This document shows, piece after piece, positions 7,340 to 16,856 of a stretch of DNA of 55,380 nt. Numbering within the stretch: position 1 is the first letter of the stretch; each line of letters starts with the position of its first letter. The translations under genes and the position numbers were made by a program. The stretch is from a virus, in the IMG/VR virus record IMGVR_UViG_3300051212_000924, positions 1 to 55,380 of that record; one strand, given 5' to 3'. Below the pieces are notes generated by a model. It was not told the origin of the DNA, searched no databases, and worked only from the letters and a program-made list of their open reading frames with translations.

Positions 7340-8686
7340 ATGTCATCACCAGCAAGATTAAGGTCTCAATACGATGAGATTTTTATTGAAAGTAACGACC
7401 AGAAAAGAACCGTAGATATTAGAAAGGGTGTAGTCTCAATTGATTATTATGAAGATATTTTTTCACCAACAATAACTGCTACAATTACAGTTGTTAACAC
7501 TGGTGATTCAATTGCAAAAGCGGATGAAGAAGGAAATTCTGATGGTGCTCGTCAGTCAATTTACAATGGTTTGCCTTTGCGTGGTGGTGAAAGGGTGTCG
7601 ATAAAAATTGCTGGCAATACTTCTTCAAATCCTGGTCTAGACTTTTCTAAAAAACCTGTTGATTACCTTTATGTTTCAAGTATATCAAATGTCATTAGCG
7701 AAAGCAAACGAGAATCATTTACATTAAACTTAGTTTCAAGAGAATCTATCACAAACGAAACAACAAGAGTTGCTAAGAAATATCCAACAAGTTCTAGAAT
7801 TGACCAATCTGTTCAAGATATTTTAAAGAATTATCTAAAGACTGATAAAACAATTACAGTCGATGAAACTTCAAACAAATATGGATTTATTGGTAACTTA
7901 AGAAAACCATTTACTGTTTTGGTTTGGTTGGCGTCCAGAGCAGTTCCCAAAACATCTGGTGACGCCACTGCGGGGTTTGTATTCTTTCAGACAAAAGATG
8001 GATATCACTTTAGATCAATTGATAAACTGATTACTGAAAAACCAAAGGCAACCTATACTTATGTTGGTACAAGCCAAGAGGGGACGAATAAAGACTTCAA
8101 TATTTTATCTTATACCACAAATAGAAATCAAAATCTACTTGAAAAATTGAGACTTGGTGCTTATGCAAGTTATCGAGTTTTTTATAACCCTTTAACTAGT
8201 GAATTTACTCCACAAGAAAAAGCAGTCTATAAATCTTCTGACTATATCGGAAAATCTAAGAATCTTGGAAAAGCTCTGACGTTACCAAAAATATCTACCG
8301 GTACAGAACAAACTTTAGGTGATATCCCAAGTCGAATTATTACAAAAATTCTTGATATTGGGACGATGGAAAAGGATGCATCAATTGAGTCAAATTCTGA
8401 CCCATCGAAATATCAGTCACAAACTTTAATGAGATACAACGTATTGATGACCCAAACACTAAGTATGACAGTTGCGTCTAATACAAATTTAAGAGCAGGT
8501 GATATTATTGAATGTCAGTTTCCAAAAGTGTCTAAGTCTGATGGAAATCAATTTGATGATGAACAAAGCGGTCTATATATGATTAAAGAATTATGTCATC
8601 ATTTTGACACTGATGGTTCGTATACATCAATGCTCCTTGTAAGAGATACATTCGGTCGTTTTGGAACTAACAACAAAGAAGACTAA
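7340..8686 (+). CDS. 27: Baseplate hub protein, gp27-like
   Basis: 448 residues; T4 gp27 has 391. The N-terminal part begins with a strand-rich region ('DIRKGVVSIDYYEDIFSPTI', 'ESFTLNLVSRES'). The middle has 'VLVWLASRAVP' and 'GFVFFQTKDGYHFRSIDKL'. The C-terminal strand region has 'NTNLRAGDIIECQFPKV'. The barrel-plus-helix pattern and 'FFQTKDGYHFRS' are typical of gp27-type hub rings, which connect the tube to the gp5 spike. The gp5-like gene starts two bases downstream. Assigned from pattern and order. Confidence 0.7.
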   Translation: MSSPARLRSQYDEIFIESNDQKRTVDIRKGVVSIDYYEDIFSPTITATITVVNTGDSIAKADEEGNSDGARQSIYNGLPLRGGERVSIKIAGNTSSNPGLDFSKKPVDYLYVSSISNVISESKRESFTLNLVSRESITNETTRVAKKYPTSSRIDQSVQDILKNYLKTDKTITVDETSNKYGFIGNLRKPFTVLVWLASRAVPKTSGDATAGFVFFQTKDGYHFRSIDKLITEKPKATYTYVGTSQEGTNKDFNILSYTTNRNQNLLEKLRLGAYASYRVFYNPLTSEFTPQEKAVYKSSDYIGKSKNLGKALTLPKISTGTEQTLGDIPSRIITKILDIGTMEKDASIESNSDPSKYQSQTLMRYNVLMTQTLSMTVASNTNLRAGDIIECQFPKVSKSDGNQFDDEQSGLYMIKELCHHFDTDGSYTSMLLVRDTFGRFGTNNKED

Positions 8687-8688
8687 AA

Positions 8689-10722
8689 ATGATTGAAGAG
8701 TCACTAGTTAAGAGTAATTTTATTGGTAGAGATGGTTTCCGCTGGTGGATAGGGCAGATTCCCCCACTCAGTACGATGGGGAAGCAAACAACTGGTAATG
8801 GTTGGGGAAATCGTTATAAAGTTCGTATTATGGGATATCATCCCGCAAATACGACAGAACTAAAAGATGAAGATTTGCCTTGGGCAATTTGTTTATTGCC
8901 AACGACTTCCGGAACTGGTGGTGCCGAATTAACAACATCAATTAAATTAACTCAAGGTGATACTGTTTTTGGATTTTTCCTTGACGGTGACGATGCTCAG
9001 ATCCCTGTAATTATGGGATGTCTTGGGCACACCAAATACAAAGTATCTGGAGAACCTGGACCATTCAAACCTTTTACTGGATATTCTGATTATATTAAAA
9101 ACAATGGTGCTCGTATTGTTCCAAACGAAACTAACGAGAAGACATCTACATCTGCCAAATCACCAAGACTAGTATCTGAGAGAAAAGCAGACGCTATTGG
9201 TGGTGGACCCACTGGAAACGAAAGGTCTTTCTTTAGTGGAATTGGTGAAACTACTCAGGGTGCTTCTGCATCTAGATCGAAAATCTTAGATAAAATCTCA
9301 ACAGCACTTGAGAATTTTATTAATAAAATTGAAACGTTGAATAGAGATATATCATTTGGTATTGAAAGTGCAAGAAGAAAGATTGACATTGAAATTGATA
9401 AGGTCACGAAATCAATTGCGGATTCTATGACTGGTATGGTGACAGGAATCGTGAATACGATTTTTGTTAAAATGGCACCTATTTTAAACCAAGGTCTAAA
9501 ATTATTGTATAGATTGGTTTATAATCTTGTTCTTTCCGCAACAGGAAATCCTGTAGCAGCACATTTGGCAGGAGTGGCTGCCCAAAATGCGATGGTGGCA
9601 CCAATTAAGTTGTTACAAAATAAAATTCCTACAGTTGCAAATTACATTATTAACAGTATTGCAAGTGTAATTAAAGGAATGTTGAAGTCTATAGTGAATA
9701 ATATTACTAACTTTGTGACTTGTGTTGCCGATCAGTTTATTGGATCACTTGTGAACAACGTGATTGGAAAGATGGCAAATACTTTAAAAAGTGCAATCGA
9801 TGGTATTCAGAAAATTACACAGTTCTTTGGTGGGTTCAGTATCCAAAACTTGTTAAATCAAAATCCACTTGCACTTTTTGGTGGTGATCCATCTCCATTA
9901 AGTTGTGGAGAAAAGGCAGAAGGAGTTGGTGCTCAAGTTCTACAATGGGTTATTGGAAAGGGACCAAAAAATGCTCCAGGTTTCCAACCAGAAAAAATTG
10001 TTGAGTTGGCAAACACTGCTAGGTCTGCTGCTGAAACTGCAAAAGGAACAATTGGTGGAATTCAAGAAGCAGTTGGAGCATTTGACATTTACACTTCTAA
10101 CATAAAGAACGCTAACTTCAAGTCAATATTTAATAGGTGTTATGCAGGTCCACCATTGACGTGTGGAGCGCCAACAATTAGTATTTTTGGTGGAGATGGA
10201 ATTGGAGCTGCTGCTGTTCCAATTATGGGAGCACTAGTCAACGATTCAGTTCTCGGTCAAACTGCAAGTATTATAGGTGTTAAGATTCTGAATCCTGGAT
10301 CTGGATACACGTTCCCACCATTTATTGAGGTTCTTGACAATTGTAATAAGGGATATGGTGCTCAGATACGAGCAACTTTAACACCTGAGGGTTCAATTGA
10401 AGATATGTACGTGGTATCTGAAGGTGAAGGATATCCAGTTGGGGAAGTTGTTCCTTATGTTGTTGATCGAGTAAAAGTTATTGACGGTGGAAGAGGATAT
10501 ACAGAAACTGATAAGGTTATTGATAATCTTGGAAATGAATACAAACCAAAGGTATTCCAGGGAACCATCATTGGTGTGGATCCAATAAATAGAACAGAAA
10601 TTACGAACTTGCCTGTTCTTGAAGTTATATCTGATACTGGAGTAGGTGCTCTCTTAAAACCAGTTCTAGATTTCCCAACGCAAGGACCAGCACAAACTCA
10701 AGTAGATTGTATTACAAAATAA
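8689..10722 (+). CDS. 5: Baseplate hub protein, gp5-like (OB-fold N-terminus, no lysozyme domain)
   Basis: 677 residues. Residues ~1-120 resemble the gp5/VgrG OB domain: 'GNRYKVRIMGYHPANTTEL', 'DLPWAICLLPTTSG', 'QGDTVFGFFLDGDDAQIPVI'. T4 gp5 next has a lysozyme; here no such domain is seen. Residues ~245-375 are instead a long Ala/Ile/Val-rich, strongly hydrophobic region. The C-terminal ~150 residues carry two GxGY motifs ('NPGSGYTFPP', 'DGGRGYTETD') also seen in other fibres here. The needle is coded by the adjacent gene with no gap. The muralytic role has moved to the 5422-7338 protein. Confidence 0.7.
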   Translation: MIEESLVKSNFIGRDGFRWWIGQIPPLSTMGKQTTGNGWGNRYKVRIMGYHPANTTELKDEDLPWAICLLPTTSGTGGAELTTSIKLTQGDTVFGFFLDGDDAQIPVIMGCLGHTKYKVSGEPGPFKPFTGYSDYIKNNGARIVPNETNEKTSTSAKSPRLVSERKADAIGGGPTGNERSFFSGIGETTQGASASRSKILDKISTALENFINKIETLNRDISFGIESARRKIDIEIDKVTKSIADSMTGMVTGIVNTIFVKMAPILNQGLKLLYRLVYNLVLSATGNPVAAHLAGVAAQNAMVAPIKLLQNKIPTVANYIINSIASVIKGMLKSIVNNITNFVTCVADQFIGSLVNNVIGKMANTLKSAIDGIQKITQFFGGFSIQNLLNQNPLALFGGDPSPLSCGEKAEGVGAQVLQWVIGKGPKNAPGFQPEKIVELANTARSAAETAKGTIGGIQEAVGAFDIYTSNIKNANFKSIFNRCYAGPPLTCGAPTISIFGGDGIGAAAVPIMGALVNDSVLGQTASIIGVKILNPGSGYTFPPFIEVLDNCNKGYGAQIRATLTPEGSIEDMYVVSEGEGYPVGEVVPYVVDRVKVIDGGRGYTETDKVIDNLGNEYKPKVFQGTIIGVDPINRTEITNLPVLEVISDTGVGALLKPVLDFPTQGPAQTQVDCITK

Positions 10723-11418
10723 ATGGCTACTCGTCCAAATGAAAACTGGTTCCAAAGGTTCGTAGAAAGTTACGGTCCAAAGTTTCGCATAGATATCGGT
10801 AACCCACAAATGGGTGAAAGTGGCACAGAAGTTTATAATATGTACGGAGTCACCAATGAAGGAGAAGTTTCCTTAGTTGGACTTAGTGAAAATGGAATGT
10901 ATCATATCTACAATGATCAATCGATTGAAATCGTTGCTGGTCAAAAAGCAGCCTCTACAGGCGTTGATATTTACATTACTGGAAAAAACGGTGATGTTTG
11001 GATTACCGCAGAAAAAAATGGAAAAGTAAGAATTAGAGCATCCCAAATTGTTTTGGATGCTGACAAAGACCTCACACTAAATGCTGGTAACAATCTCACA
11101 ATTAATGCAGGACAAAAGATTTCTATCAAAGCAAATGAAGTTTGGACTGATGGTTTACTAGGTAACGCTGTTCCAAAAGAAACTTCTTTTGGACAACGAG
11201 TATTTAAAGGAACGTTTGTTGGTCAAGATGTTGTTGATAAGGCGTTTAGTTCTACAGAACCAAAAGGAGAATGTGAAGATACTGATCAAGGTTCTGGAAA
11301 TTCTAGCGATACTGCTGTTCAACAAAGACAAGAAACTGAAACAATTAACAGACCAGCACCATCATCCTATTATCAACCAGGTGATGGAACAATTGTATTT
11401 ACTCCAGCAGCACAATAA
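10723..11418 (+). CDS. Central spike (gp5 C-terminal beta-helix-like) protein
   Basis: 231 residues, starting directly after the hub stop (TAAATG). Residues ~75-150 form short repeats such as 'DIYITGKNGDVWITAEKNGK' and 'DKDLTLNAGNNLTINAGQKI', the pattern of triple-stranded beta-helix needles in gp5 and VgrG. The last ~60 residues are acidic/Gln/Pro-rich and look flexible. It probably forms the trimeric membrane-piercing spike under the hub. No metal-binding HxH tip motif was seen at the C-terminus. Confidence 0.7.
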   Translation: MATRPNENWFQRFVESYGPKFRIDIGNPQMGESGTEVYNMYGVTNEGEVSLVGLSENGMYHIYNDQSIEIVAGQKAASTGVDIYITGKNGDVWITAEKNGKVRIRASQIVLDADKDLTLNAGNNLTINAGQKISIKANEVWTDGLLGNAVPKETSFGQRVFKGTFVGQDVVDKAFSSTEPKGECEDTDQGSGNSSDTAVQQRQETETINRPAPSSYYQPGDGTIVFTPAAQ

Positions 11419-11423
11419 AGAAA

Positions 11424-14186
11424 ATGTCACAATATTTTGGAGAAGACGTATTTTTTAATAATAAAGTTCAAGCTTTTGATGATATAAATGCAACAAAAGT
11501 TATAGCAAGTGCTGTTCCTGGATTTGATGGTATTTCTGCTGGACTTTTAGCATCAAGTAAAAACCGAATTTATGTTTCAACTGCCGGAGATGATTCAAAC
11601 AGTGGGTTGAGTGCAGATGATCCAGTTCGTTCAATTAATAAAGCGGTAGAGATTGCTAGAACTCAATTTGACCCTGGAGATAAAAAATCAATATATGTTT
11701 CTTCTGGAGAGTATACAGAAAATATACCCATAATTTTACCTACATTTTGTGCAATAATTGGTGATAGTCTGAGAACAGTTATTCTAAGACCTGGTGTACC
11801 TGATGTTGACTTCTTTAAGGTTAGAGAAGGCACAATGGTAATGAACCTTGTTTTTAGAGATAACGAGGTTGATGATTATACTTTTAGATATGCTATTGCA
11901 TATGATACAAGTGGTGAACCACTTGTTATTAATCAATCCCCATACGCTTTAAATTGCTCTCTTATATCAACTAGAGGTAGAGGTAAAAACGCCTATTCTG
12001 TTGTAGCAGGTCAATGGACTAAAGGTGCATCTCAAACTCCAAGAGGATGTTTTGCTTATGTTGATGGAGACGCCGTAAATTCAATTTCAAGTGGAGACTC
12101 TACGGGCGGAAACCTTGAATCTATGGTTTTTGCTCTGTTGTCAATCATAACTCCAGGTATTGGAATTCATATAGACAATTCTGCGTATGCACAGATTGTT
12201 AACGTTTTTGGAATATTCAATACCGATAATATTCTATGTGAAAACGGTGGATATGCATCAATTACAAACTCAGCAACAAACTTCGGCATCAATGCCTTAA
12301 GGTCTGTAGGATTTTCGACGATTGGTAAAACATATTCTCAAGATGTAGGAATAGTAACTTTTGCTTGTGCTAGTTCTTCTGGGGCTGGAAGCACAGATAG
12401 ATTCATAATTGCTGGAGCAGCATCTACGATTTCTGCAAATTATTCTATAGTCAGTATTGCTGATGATGGTGTTGGTGATGAATTAATAAAACCAGGAATT
12501 GATAAATTACTCCGTTTTGGATATGGAACTGGTGAAACACCATTCACACATCCAAGCACAGAATTTCAAATTAAAAAAGTCTCTGATAAAAGAACAATTG
12601 TTATTAGTTCTCAAACTAGAACCGTTTATGATGTTGCAATTAGTCCTCGTTTAGACCAAAACTTCAGTAGCCCTTATACTTCATATTCAAATTTTAATAA
12701 TGTTAGTGTTCGACAATTAAGACCATCTGTTATCAACTCATCTTCTCATACCTGGGAATATGCTGGATCTGGAACTGATTATAGTGCCTTACCGAAAAAT
12801 GGTGGATTTACAAGAACAGAGAATGAACAGGTAGAAGAAAGCTACGGTCAAGTTTATACATCTGGAACAAATGAACTTGGAGATTTCAAAGTAGGTAATT
12901 TTGTTATTTTAAAAAATAATACTGGAGAAGTTCAATTTACAACTCCAATTCCAATTGCAACAATTGATAGAATTACTTTTACTCAAGGAAATACAAACTT
13001 AATTATTACTGGTGTCGAAAATGATACCACAATGGGTGGTTCTACACCATCTGATAATTTTTTACCAACTCAAAGAGCAGTTAATGTTTTTGTAAGTTCT
13101 GGTTCAACAACACTTACGAATAAAATAATTGCTGCCAGTTCAAATACAATCACTGGACTAACCAATTCAAATCTATCTGGTAGTGCTGGAATCACAAATG
13201 CAAATCTTGCAACACCAACTATTTCGGGAATATCTCTTGGAAGTAATCTTACAGATTTAACACTTGGAACACATTTAAGTTTTGCAAGTGGTTCTACTTA
13301 TAACGGAGGAACTGCAAGACAAATTGTAACTAATGCTACAAATTCTAATACTGGTTCTACTATAGTTGCTCGTGATAGTTCAGGTAACTTTAGTACTAAT
13401 TCGATTACTGCTAATTCTTTTGTGAAAGCAGGTGGAACTTCAAGTCAATTCTTAAAAGCAGATGGATCTATTGATTCTAATGTATATGCCGCAGCAAATA
13501 GTTTTAACGGAGTCCTGAGTAATATATTAACACTTAATACTTCTGGAACTGGAATATCTGGTATTGCGACATATAACAACGCTTCAGCAGTTACGTTTAC
13601 AGTTACTAGCAATGCTACAAGTTCTAACACTAGTGGCGCAATAGTTGCTCGTGATGGATCTGGTAATTTTAGTGCTGGAACTATTACCGCTTCAAGTGCA
13701 ACTATTAACGGAAACTTATCCGTTTCTATGTCTAATTCTACTGGTGGAGGAATTATTCTCTCAGATGATGGAGACATTGTAGACCTCAATGATGGTTGGG
13801 CATCGATGAGATTTTCTAGTGGAGTTAGAGTTTATTCTGCAAACAAAGGAGGTTCGACCGCAGTTTCATTAAGTTCTGGCGGTGTTGTAACTGCAACAGA
13901 CTTTAACTCGACATCCGATATCAGTCTGAAAACCAATATCAAACCAATTCTTTCGCCATTGTCTAAATTACTTCAACTTAACGGTGTAACCTTTAACTGG
14001 AAAAAAGATGATAGACCTTCTGTTGGTGTAATAGCACAAGAAGTTGAAAAAGTATTTCCAGAACTTGTAAATCAAACAGAAAACTTTAAGACAGTTAATT
14101 ATGATGGTTTGATTGGATTGCTGATAGAAGCAATTAAAGAGCAGCAACAGCAAATAGACGAGCTCAAAAAACAGGTCAATAAATAA
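11424..14186 (+). CDS. Tail fibre with beta-helix-like N-terminus and C-terminal S74 chaperone domain
   Basis: 920 residues. The N-terminus (about 40-330) holds 'NRIYVSTAGDDSNSGLSADD' and 'PVRSINKAVEIA', typical of pectate-lyase-like right-handed beta helices. Residues ~610-790 contain two copies of 'IVARDxSGNFSxxxITAxS'. The C-terminus (~830-895) is a Peptidase_S74-type intramolecular chaperone: 'TSDISLKTNIKPI', 'VGVIAQEVEKVFPELV', then a Gln-rich coiled coil. Such domains trimerise the fibre and cut themselves off at the Ser of the SD motif. It probably serves as baseplate or receptor-binding fibre. Confidence 0.85.
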   Translation: MSQYFGEDVFFNNKVQAFDDINATKVIASAVPGFDGISAGLLASSKNRIYVSTAGDDSNSGLSADDPVRSINKAVEIARTQFDPGDKKSIYVSSGEYTENIPIILPTFCAIIGDSLRTVILRPGVPDVDFFKVREGTMVMNLVFRDNEVDDYTFRYAIAYDTSGEPLVINQSPYALNCSLISTRGRGKNAYSVVAGQWTKGASQTPRGCFAYVDGDAVNSISSGDSTGGNLESMVFALLSIITPGIGIHIDNSAYAQIVNVFGIFNTDNILCENGGYASITNSATNFGINALRSVGFSTIGKTYSQDVGIVTFACASSSGAGSTDRFIIAGAASTISANYSIVSIADDGVGDELIKPGIDKLLRFGYGTGETPFTHPSTEFQIKKVSDKRTIVISSQTRTVYDVAISPRLDQNFSSPYTSYSNFNNVSVRQLRPSVINSSSHTWEYAGSGTDYSALPKNGGFTRTENEQVEESYGQVYTSGTNELGDFKVGNFVILKNNTGEVQFTTPIPIATIDRITFTQGNTNLIITGVENDTTMGGSTPSDNFLPTQRAVNVFVSSGSTTLTNKIIAASSNTITGLTNSNLSGSAGITNANLATPTISGISLGSNLTDLTLGTHLSFASGSTYNGGTARQIVTNATNSNTGSTIVARDSSGNFSTNSITANSFVKAGGTSSQFLKADGSIDSNVYAAANSFNGVLSNILTLNTSGTGISGIATYNNASAVTFTVTSNATSSNTSGAIVARDGSGNFSAGTITASSATINGNLSVSMSNSTGGGIILSDDGDIVDLNDGWASMRFSSGVRVYSANKGGSTAVSLSSGGVVTATDFNSTSDISLKTNIKPILSPLSKLLQLNGVTFNWKKDDRPSVGVIAQEVEKVFPELVNQTENFKTVNYDGLIGLLIEAIKEQQQQIDELKKQVNK

Positions 14187-14193
14187 AAATAAA

Positions 14194-14574
14194 ATGGCAT
14201 TTCAAATTTCTGGGACTACAGTAATTGATAATAATAGAGGTTTGAAGCAATATGGTGACACGCTATATTCTTTTGGTAATACTGGAACTGCTGCAAATTT
14301 AGATCTGTCTAACGGAAATTTTATAACTGCAACACTTACTGGCAGTTGCACATTTTCTTTTTCAAACCCAACATCTAATGCCTGTGCTTTCACATTAGTT
14401 CTTACAAATGATGGCACTGGTGGCAGAACAATTACTTGGCCAGCAGCAGTAATTTGGCCATCTGGATCAATTCCTAGTAGAACTACATCAGCAAACAAAA
14501 CTGATGTTTATACTTTTTTCACTGTAAACTCTGGATCAACCTGGTTTGGAAATTTAGCACAATACAACTATTGA
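14194..14574 (+). CDS. Small beta-rich fibre-associated protein
   Basis: 126 residues, rich in Thr, Ser, Gly and Asn. 'FTLVLTNDGTGGRTITWPAA' and 'DVYTFFTVNSGSTWFGNLAQ' match a short beta-sandwich segment often found at the ends of phage fibres ('W..G.....Y'). The start 'MAFQISGTTVIDNNRGLKQY' resembles fibre N-termini. It sits 7 bases after the S74 fibre, with an AATAAATA string overlapping that gene's end, and before an oxygenase. A role as fibre tip or adhesin subunit is inferred from context. Confidence 0.6.
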   Translation: MAFQISGTTVIDNNRGLKQYGDTLYSFGNTGTAANLDLSNGNFITATLTGSCTFSFSNPTSNACAFTLVLTNDGTGGRTITWPAAVIWPSGSIPSRTTSANKTDVYTFFTVNSGSTWFGNLAQYNY

Positions 14575-14578
14575 TATT

Positions 14579-15169
14579 ATGGATTCAAAATATAACAATT
14601 TTATTGGAATGTATCATGATGTATTTCCTGATGGTTTTTGTAATCACTTAATAGATGAATTTGAAAGATTGTTAGTTTCTGGTGCTTGTGGTAATAGGCA
14701 AACATATGAAAATGCACTAAAAACTGCGAAAGATGATCATCACTACTTTATGAATATTAAAGCTAATCCTATGGGTTTTTTTAATAATGAATCTGTAGTA
14801 GATGTATTTGTAAATGGACTACAAAAATGTTTTAATGACTATGTAAATGAATATGATATTCTAAGAGATTATGATTTGAGATGTACCCATCTTAAAATGC
14901 AAAAAACTGTTCCTGGTGGTGGGTATCATAGATGGCACGCAGAACAAAGTCCAGATGCTGATGCAGCAAGATGTTTAGTTTATATCGCTTATTTGAATGC
15001 TATAGAAGAAGCAGGAGAAACAGAGTTTTTATATCAAAGAATTAGAATACCTCCAAAAGAAAACACGATGGTAATTTGGCCAGCGGCATTTACACATACA
15101 CATAGAGGTAATGTAGTTCATGGTGACAAATCTAAATACATAGTGACTGGATGGTTTTACATAGAATGA
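14579..15169 (+). CDS. Fe(II)/2-oxoglutarate-dependent oxygenase, prolyl 4-hydroxylase-like
   Basis: 196 residues. The metal-binding HxE/D motif is at 'YHRWHAEQ' (H120, E122), the distal His at 'THTHRGNVVHG', and the 2OG-binding basic residue is likely Lys of 'SKYIVTGWFYIE'. 'CLVYIAYLNAIEEAGETEFL' is the usual core strand with Gly-x-Thr. The gene lies four bases after the fibre-associated gene and three before a Gly/Pro-rich fibre, so that fibre is an obvious candidate substrate. It is a paralogue of 32540-33124, with the motif at the same residue numbers. Family is clear; substrate is inferred. Confidence 0.85.
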   Translation: MDSKYNNFIGMYHDVFPDGFCNHLIDEFERLLVSGACGNRQTYENALKTAKDDHHYFMNIKANPMGFFNNESVVDVFVNGLQKCFNDYVNEYDILRDYDLRCTHLKMQKTVPGGGYHRWHAEQSPDADAARCLVYIAYLNAIEEAGETEFLYQRIRIPPKENTMVIWPAAFTHTHRGNVVHGDKSKYIVTGWFYIE

Positions 15170-15172
15170 AGT

Positions 15173-16033
15173 ATGACTGCCAACGCTAGAAGACTTTTTT
15201 CATCACAAGAAATTGCTGGAAGCGTAACTTTTAATTCTCCAGGTACTTGGACTTCTCCAAATAGATTGGTTCAGGTTACTGTTCAGGGTCAAGGTGGAAC
15301 AGGAAGTTCAGGAAATTCTGGAACAGCAGGCACCGGTGATCCAGGAAATTCTGGAACTAGTGGTGGTGGCGGAGGTGGAGGTAGCTCACCAAACCACAAT
15401 GGTGGTTCTCCAGGAAATCCAGGAACTGGTGGTGGCGGCGGCAGTGCAGGATATCGTGGAAATTCTGGAGGATCGGGCGGCGTCGGTAATCCTGGTGCTG
15501 CAAATCCTGGAATTTCTGGAAATGCAGGCAGTACTGGAACAACCTCTTCTGCTTTAGGAGTTAGTTTTCCTGGGGGCGCTGGTGGAAATGGGGGAACTGC
15601 TAATCCAGGAACAGCAGGTTCTGGAGGTGGTGGAGGAAACGGCGGCGGCGGCGGTGGCGGTGCCAACTATGGCGGTTCAAACGGGGCTGGGGGAAACCCC
15701 GGAGGTAATCCAGGAACCAACCGACCAAAAAACACAGGTAGCTCTGTTGGAGGAAATGGAGGTGCAGGAAGTGCGGCTAGCGGTGGAAACGGTGGGGCTG
15801 GAGGAAACGTAAGACCAAACCGCCCTGGAGTAGCTAATAATATGGGATCTGGCGGTGGTGGCGGCGGAGCTAATGTTGGAAATCCTGGAAGTCCTGGTTC
15901 AACAGGACCCGCAGGTAGTGGATCTGCGGCGTCTCCATCAACTTCTCCAGGAGTATCTGTAACTCCCGCAACTTCTTATCCAATTACTGTTGGATCTGGA
16001 GGATTCATAACCATTTCTTGGAACACACAATAA
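15173..16033 (+). CDS. Glycine-rich, partly collagen-like adhesin/fibre
   Basis: 286 residues. The first ~40 ('SVTFNSPGTWTSPNRLVQVT') and the last ~25 ('YPITVGSGGFITISWN') are beta-like caps; the second is common in glycine-rich phage adhesins. Between them is a Gly/Asn/Ser/Pro stretch with runs of Gly and collagen-like triplets such as GNPGSPGSTGPAG. Such regions may fold as polyglycine-II bundles, as in some T-even gp38 adhesins. The stop overlaps the next start by one base (TAATG). It likely binds a surface receptor. Confidence 0.75.
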   Translation: MTANARRLFSSQEIAGSVTFNSPGTWTSPNRLVQVTVQGQGGTGSSGNSGTAGTGDPGNSGTSGGGGGGGSSPNHNGGSPGNPGTGGGGGSAGYRGNSGGSGGVGNPGAANPGISGNAGSTGTTSSALGVSFPGGAGGNGGTANPGTAGSGGGGGNGGGGGGGANYGGSNGAGGNPGGNPGTNRPKNTGSSVGGNGGAGSAASGGNGGAGGNVRPNRPGVANNMGSGGGGGGANVGNPGSPGSTGPAGSGSAASPSTSPGVSVTPATSYPITVGSGGFITISWNTQ

Positions 16034-16389
16034 TGGACACACTTACAAAGTATGCTTTCTTAGATAAGAATAACATAGTGGTCAATTGTATAGTGACTGT
16101 TGGTATTTTAACGGAAATTGGAAGTTCTTTAGAACCTTGTGGTATCATTGAGTATGGATCAGAAAATTCTTTAACTTTAAATGAAGCGTCTATCGGATAT
16201 AGTTTAGATGAAAATTTAAATGCTTTTATTCCACCTCAACCAGATTCAACTTATCTTTTAGATCAAACATCGTGGAGTTGGAAACCAGATCCATCGTTAG
16301 AATATGATTTGAAAAATGATGGTAAAATGTATAAGTATGATGATGAAAATACTTGTTGGATTCCGACTTGGAAAAGTGACAATATATAA
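16033..16389 (+). CDS. Small protein next to fibre genes, probable fibre chaperone-like
   Basis: 118 residues from ATG 16033, chosen over an upstream in-frame ATG because it forms a TAATG overlap and gives the conserved start MDTLTKYAFLDKNNIVVN. 'AFIPPQPDSTYLLDQTSWSW' and 'YKYDDENTCWIPTW' resemble a marine-phage family found beside fibre genes. Trp-rich C-terminus. No catalytic residues. A role in fibre assembly is inferred from position only. Confidence 0.65.
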   Translation: MDTLTKYAFLDKNNIVVNCIVTVGILTEIGSSLEPCGIIEYGSENSLTLNEASIGYSLDENLNAFIPPQPDSTYLLDQTSWSWKPDPSLEYDLKNDGKMYKYDDENTCWIPTWKSDNI

Positions 16390-16415
16390 ATTAACAGAAA
16401 CAATAATTTTAGATT

Positions 16416-16856
16416 ATGGCACAGAAAAAAATTTCTAAAACGAGAAAACAAATACATGCAGAATATGAAAACAACGAGCTTGCTTGTTTAAAACAAAATC
16501 AAACTAGAGCAAGATCTCTTTCTGTTGGAACGTGTACTGGTGGATTGATTGAAGTCAACATGAGAGGAGACTTTTCCAACCTTTGGTATATTTTACATCC
16601 TGTTGAAGCAGTTGAAGTTATGGAGCAACTTGCTGCTGCGTGTGGTCTACAAATTGCTATGCGTCCTAAACAAGATTTTAGTACTTGGAGATCTTGGGAT
16701 ACTACAATCCCAGGCGCTTCTCATTGGTTAGGAGCAGCGCCCTGGCAACTTGATGACGAACAAAGAGAAAAACTAACGGAGATTAGAGAAAAGAATATAA
16801 AAGCAATAGAAGAAAGTAAAGATAAACTACTCAACGAATCAAAAGATGAATCTTGA
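16416..16856 (+). CDS. Conserved hypothetical protein
   Basis: 146 residues. Basic N-terminus (MAQKKISKTRKQIHAEYE), a central beta-like part ('GGLIEVNMRGDFSNLWYILH') and a Lys/Glu-rich helical tail. 'WRSWDTTIPGASHWLGAAPW' is a distinctive Trp-rich loop. It ends 11 bases inside the next gene. I do not recognise a family; its place in the fibre region suggests a virion or fibre-assembly role. Confidence 0.6.
   Translation: MAQKKISKTRKQIHAEYENNELACLKQNQTRARSLSVGTCTGGLIEVNMRGDFSNLWYILHPVEAVEVMEQLAAACGLQIAMRPKQDFSTWRSWDTTIPGASHWLGAAPWQLDDEQREKLTEIREKNIKAIEESKDKLLNESKDES

Noticed and set aside
8689-10722. Search for a gp5-type lysozyme domain in the hub gene
   Set aside because: No catalytic Glu/Asp/Thr pattern of T4 lysozyme was seen; muralytic domains are in 5422-7338 instead.
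14178-14185. AATAAATA at the end of the 11424 fibre gene as a late promoter
   Set aside because: It leaves only about 8 bases before the next ATG, too short for a leader; likely part of an A-rich stop region.
15289-15666. Pro-rich ORF on the minus strand and Gln/Glu-rich ORFs on the plus strand within the Gly-rich fibre
   Set aside because: Out-of-frame reads of glycine codon repeats.
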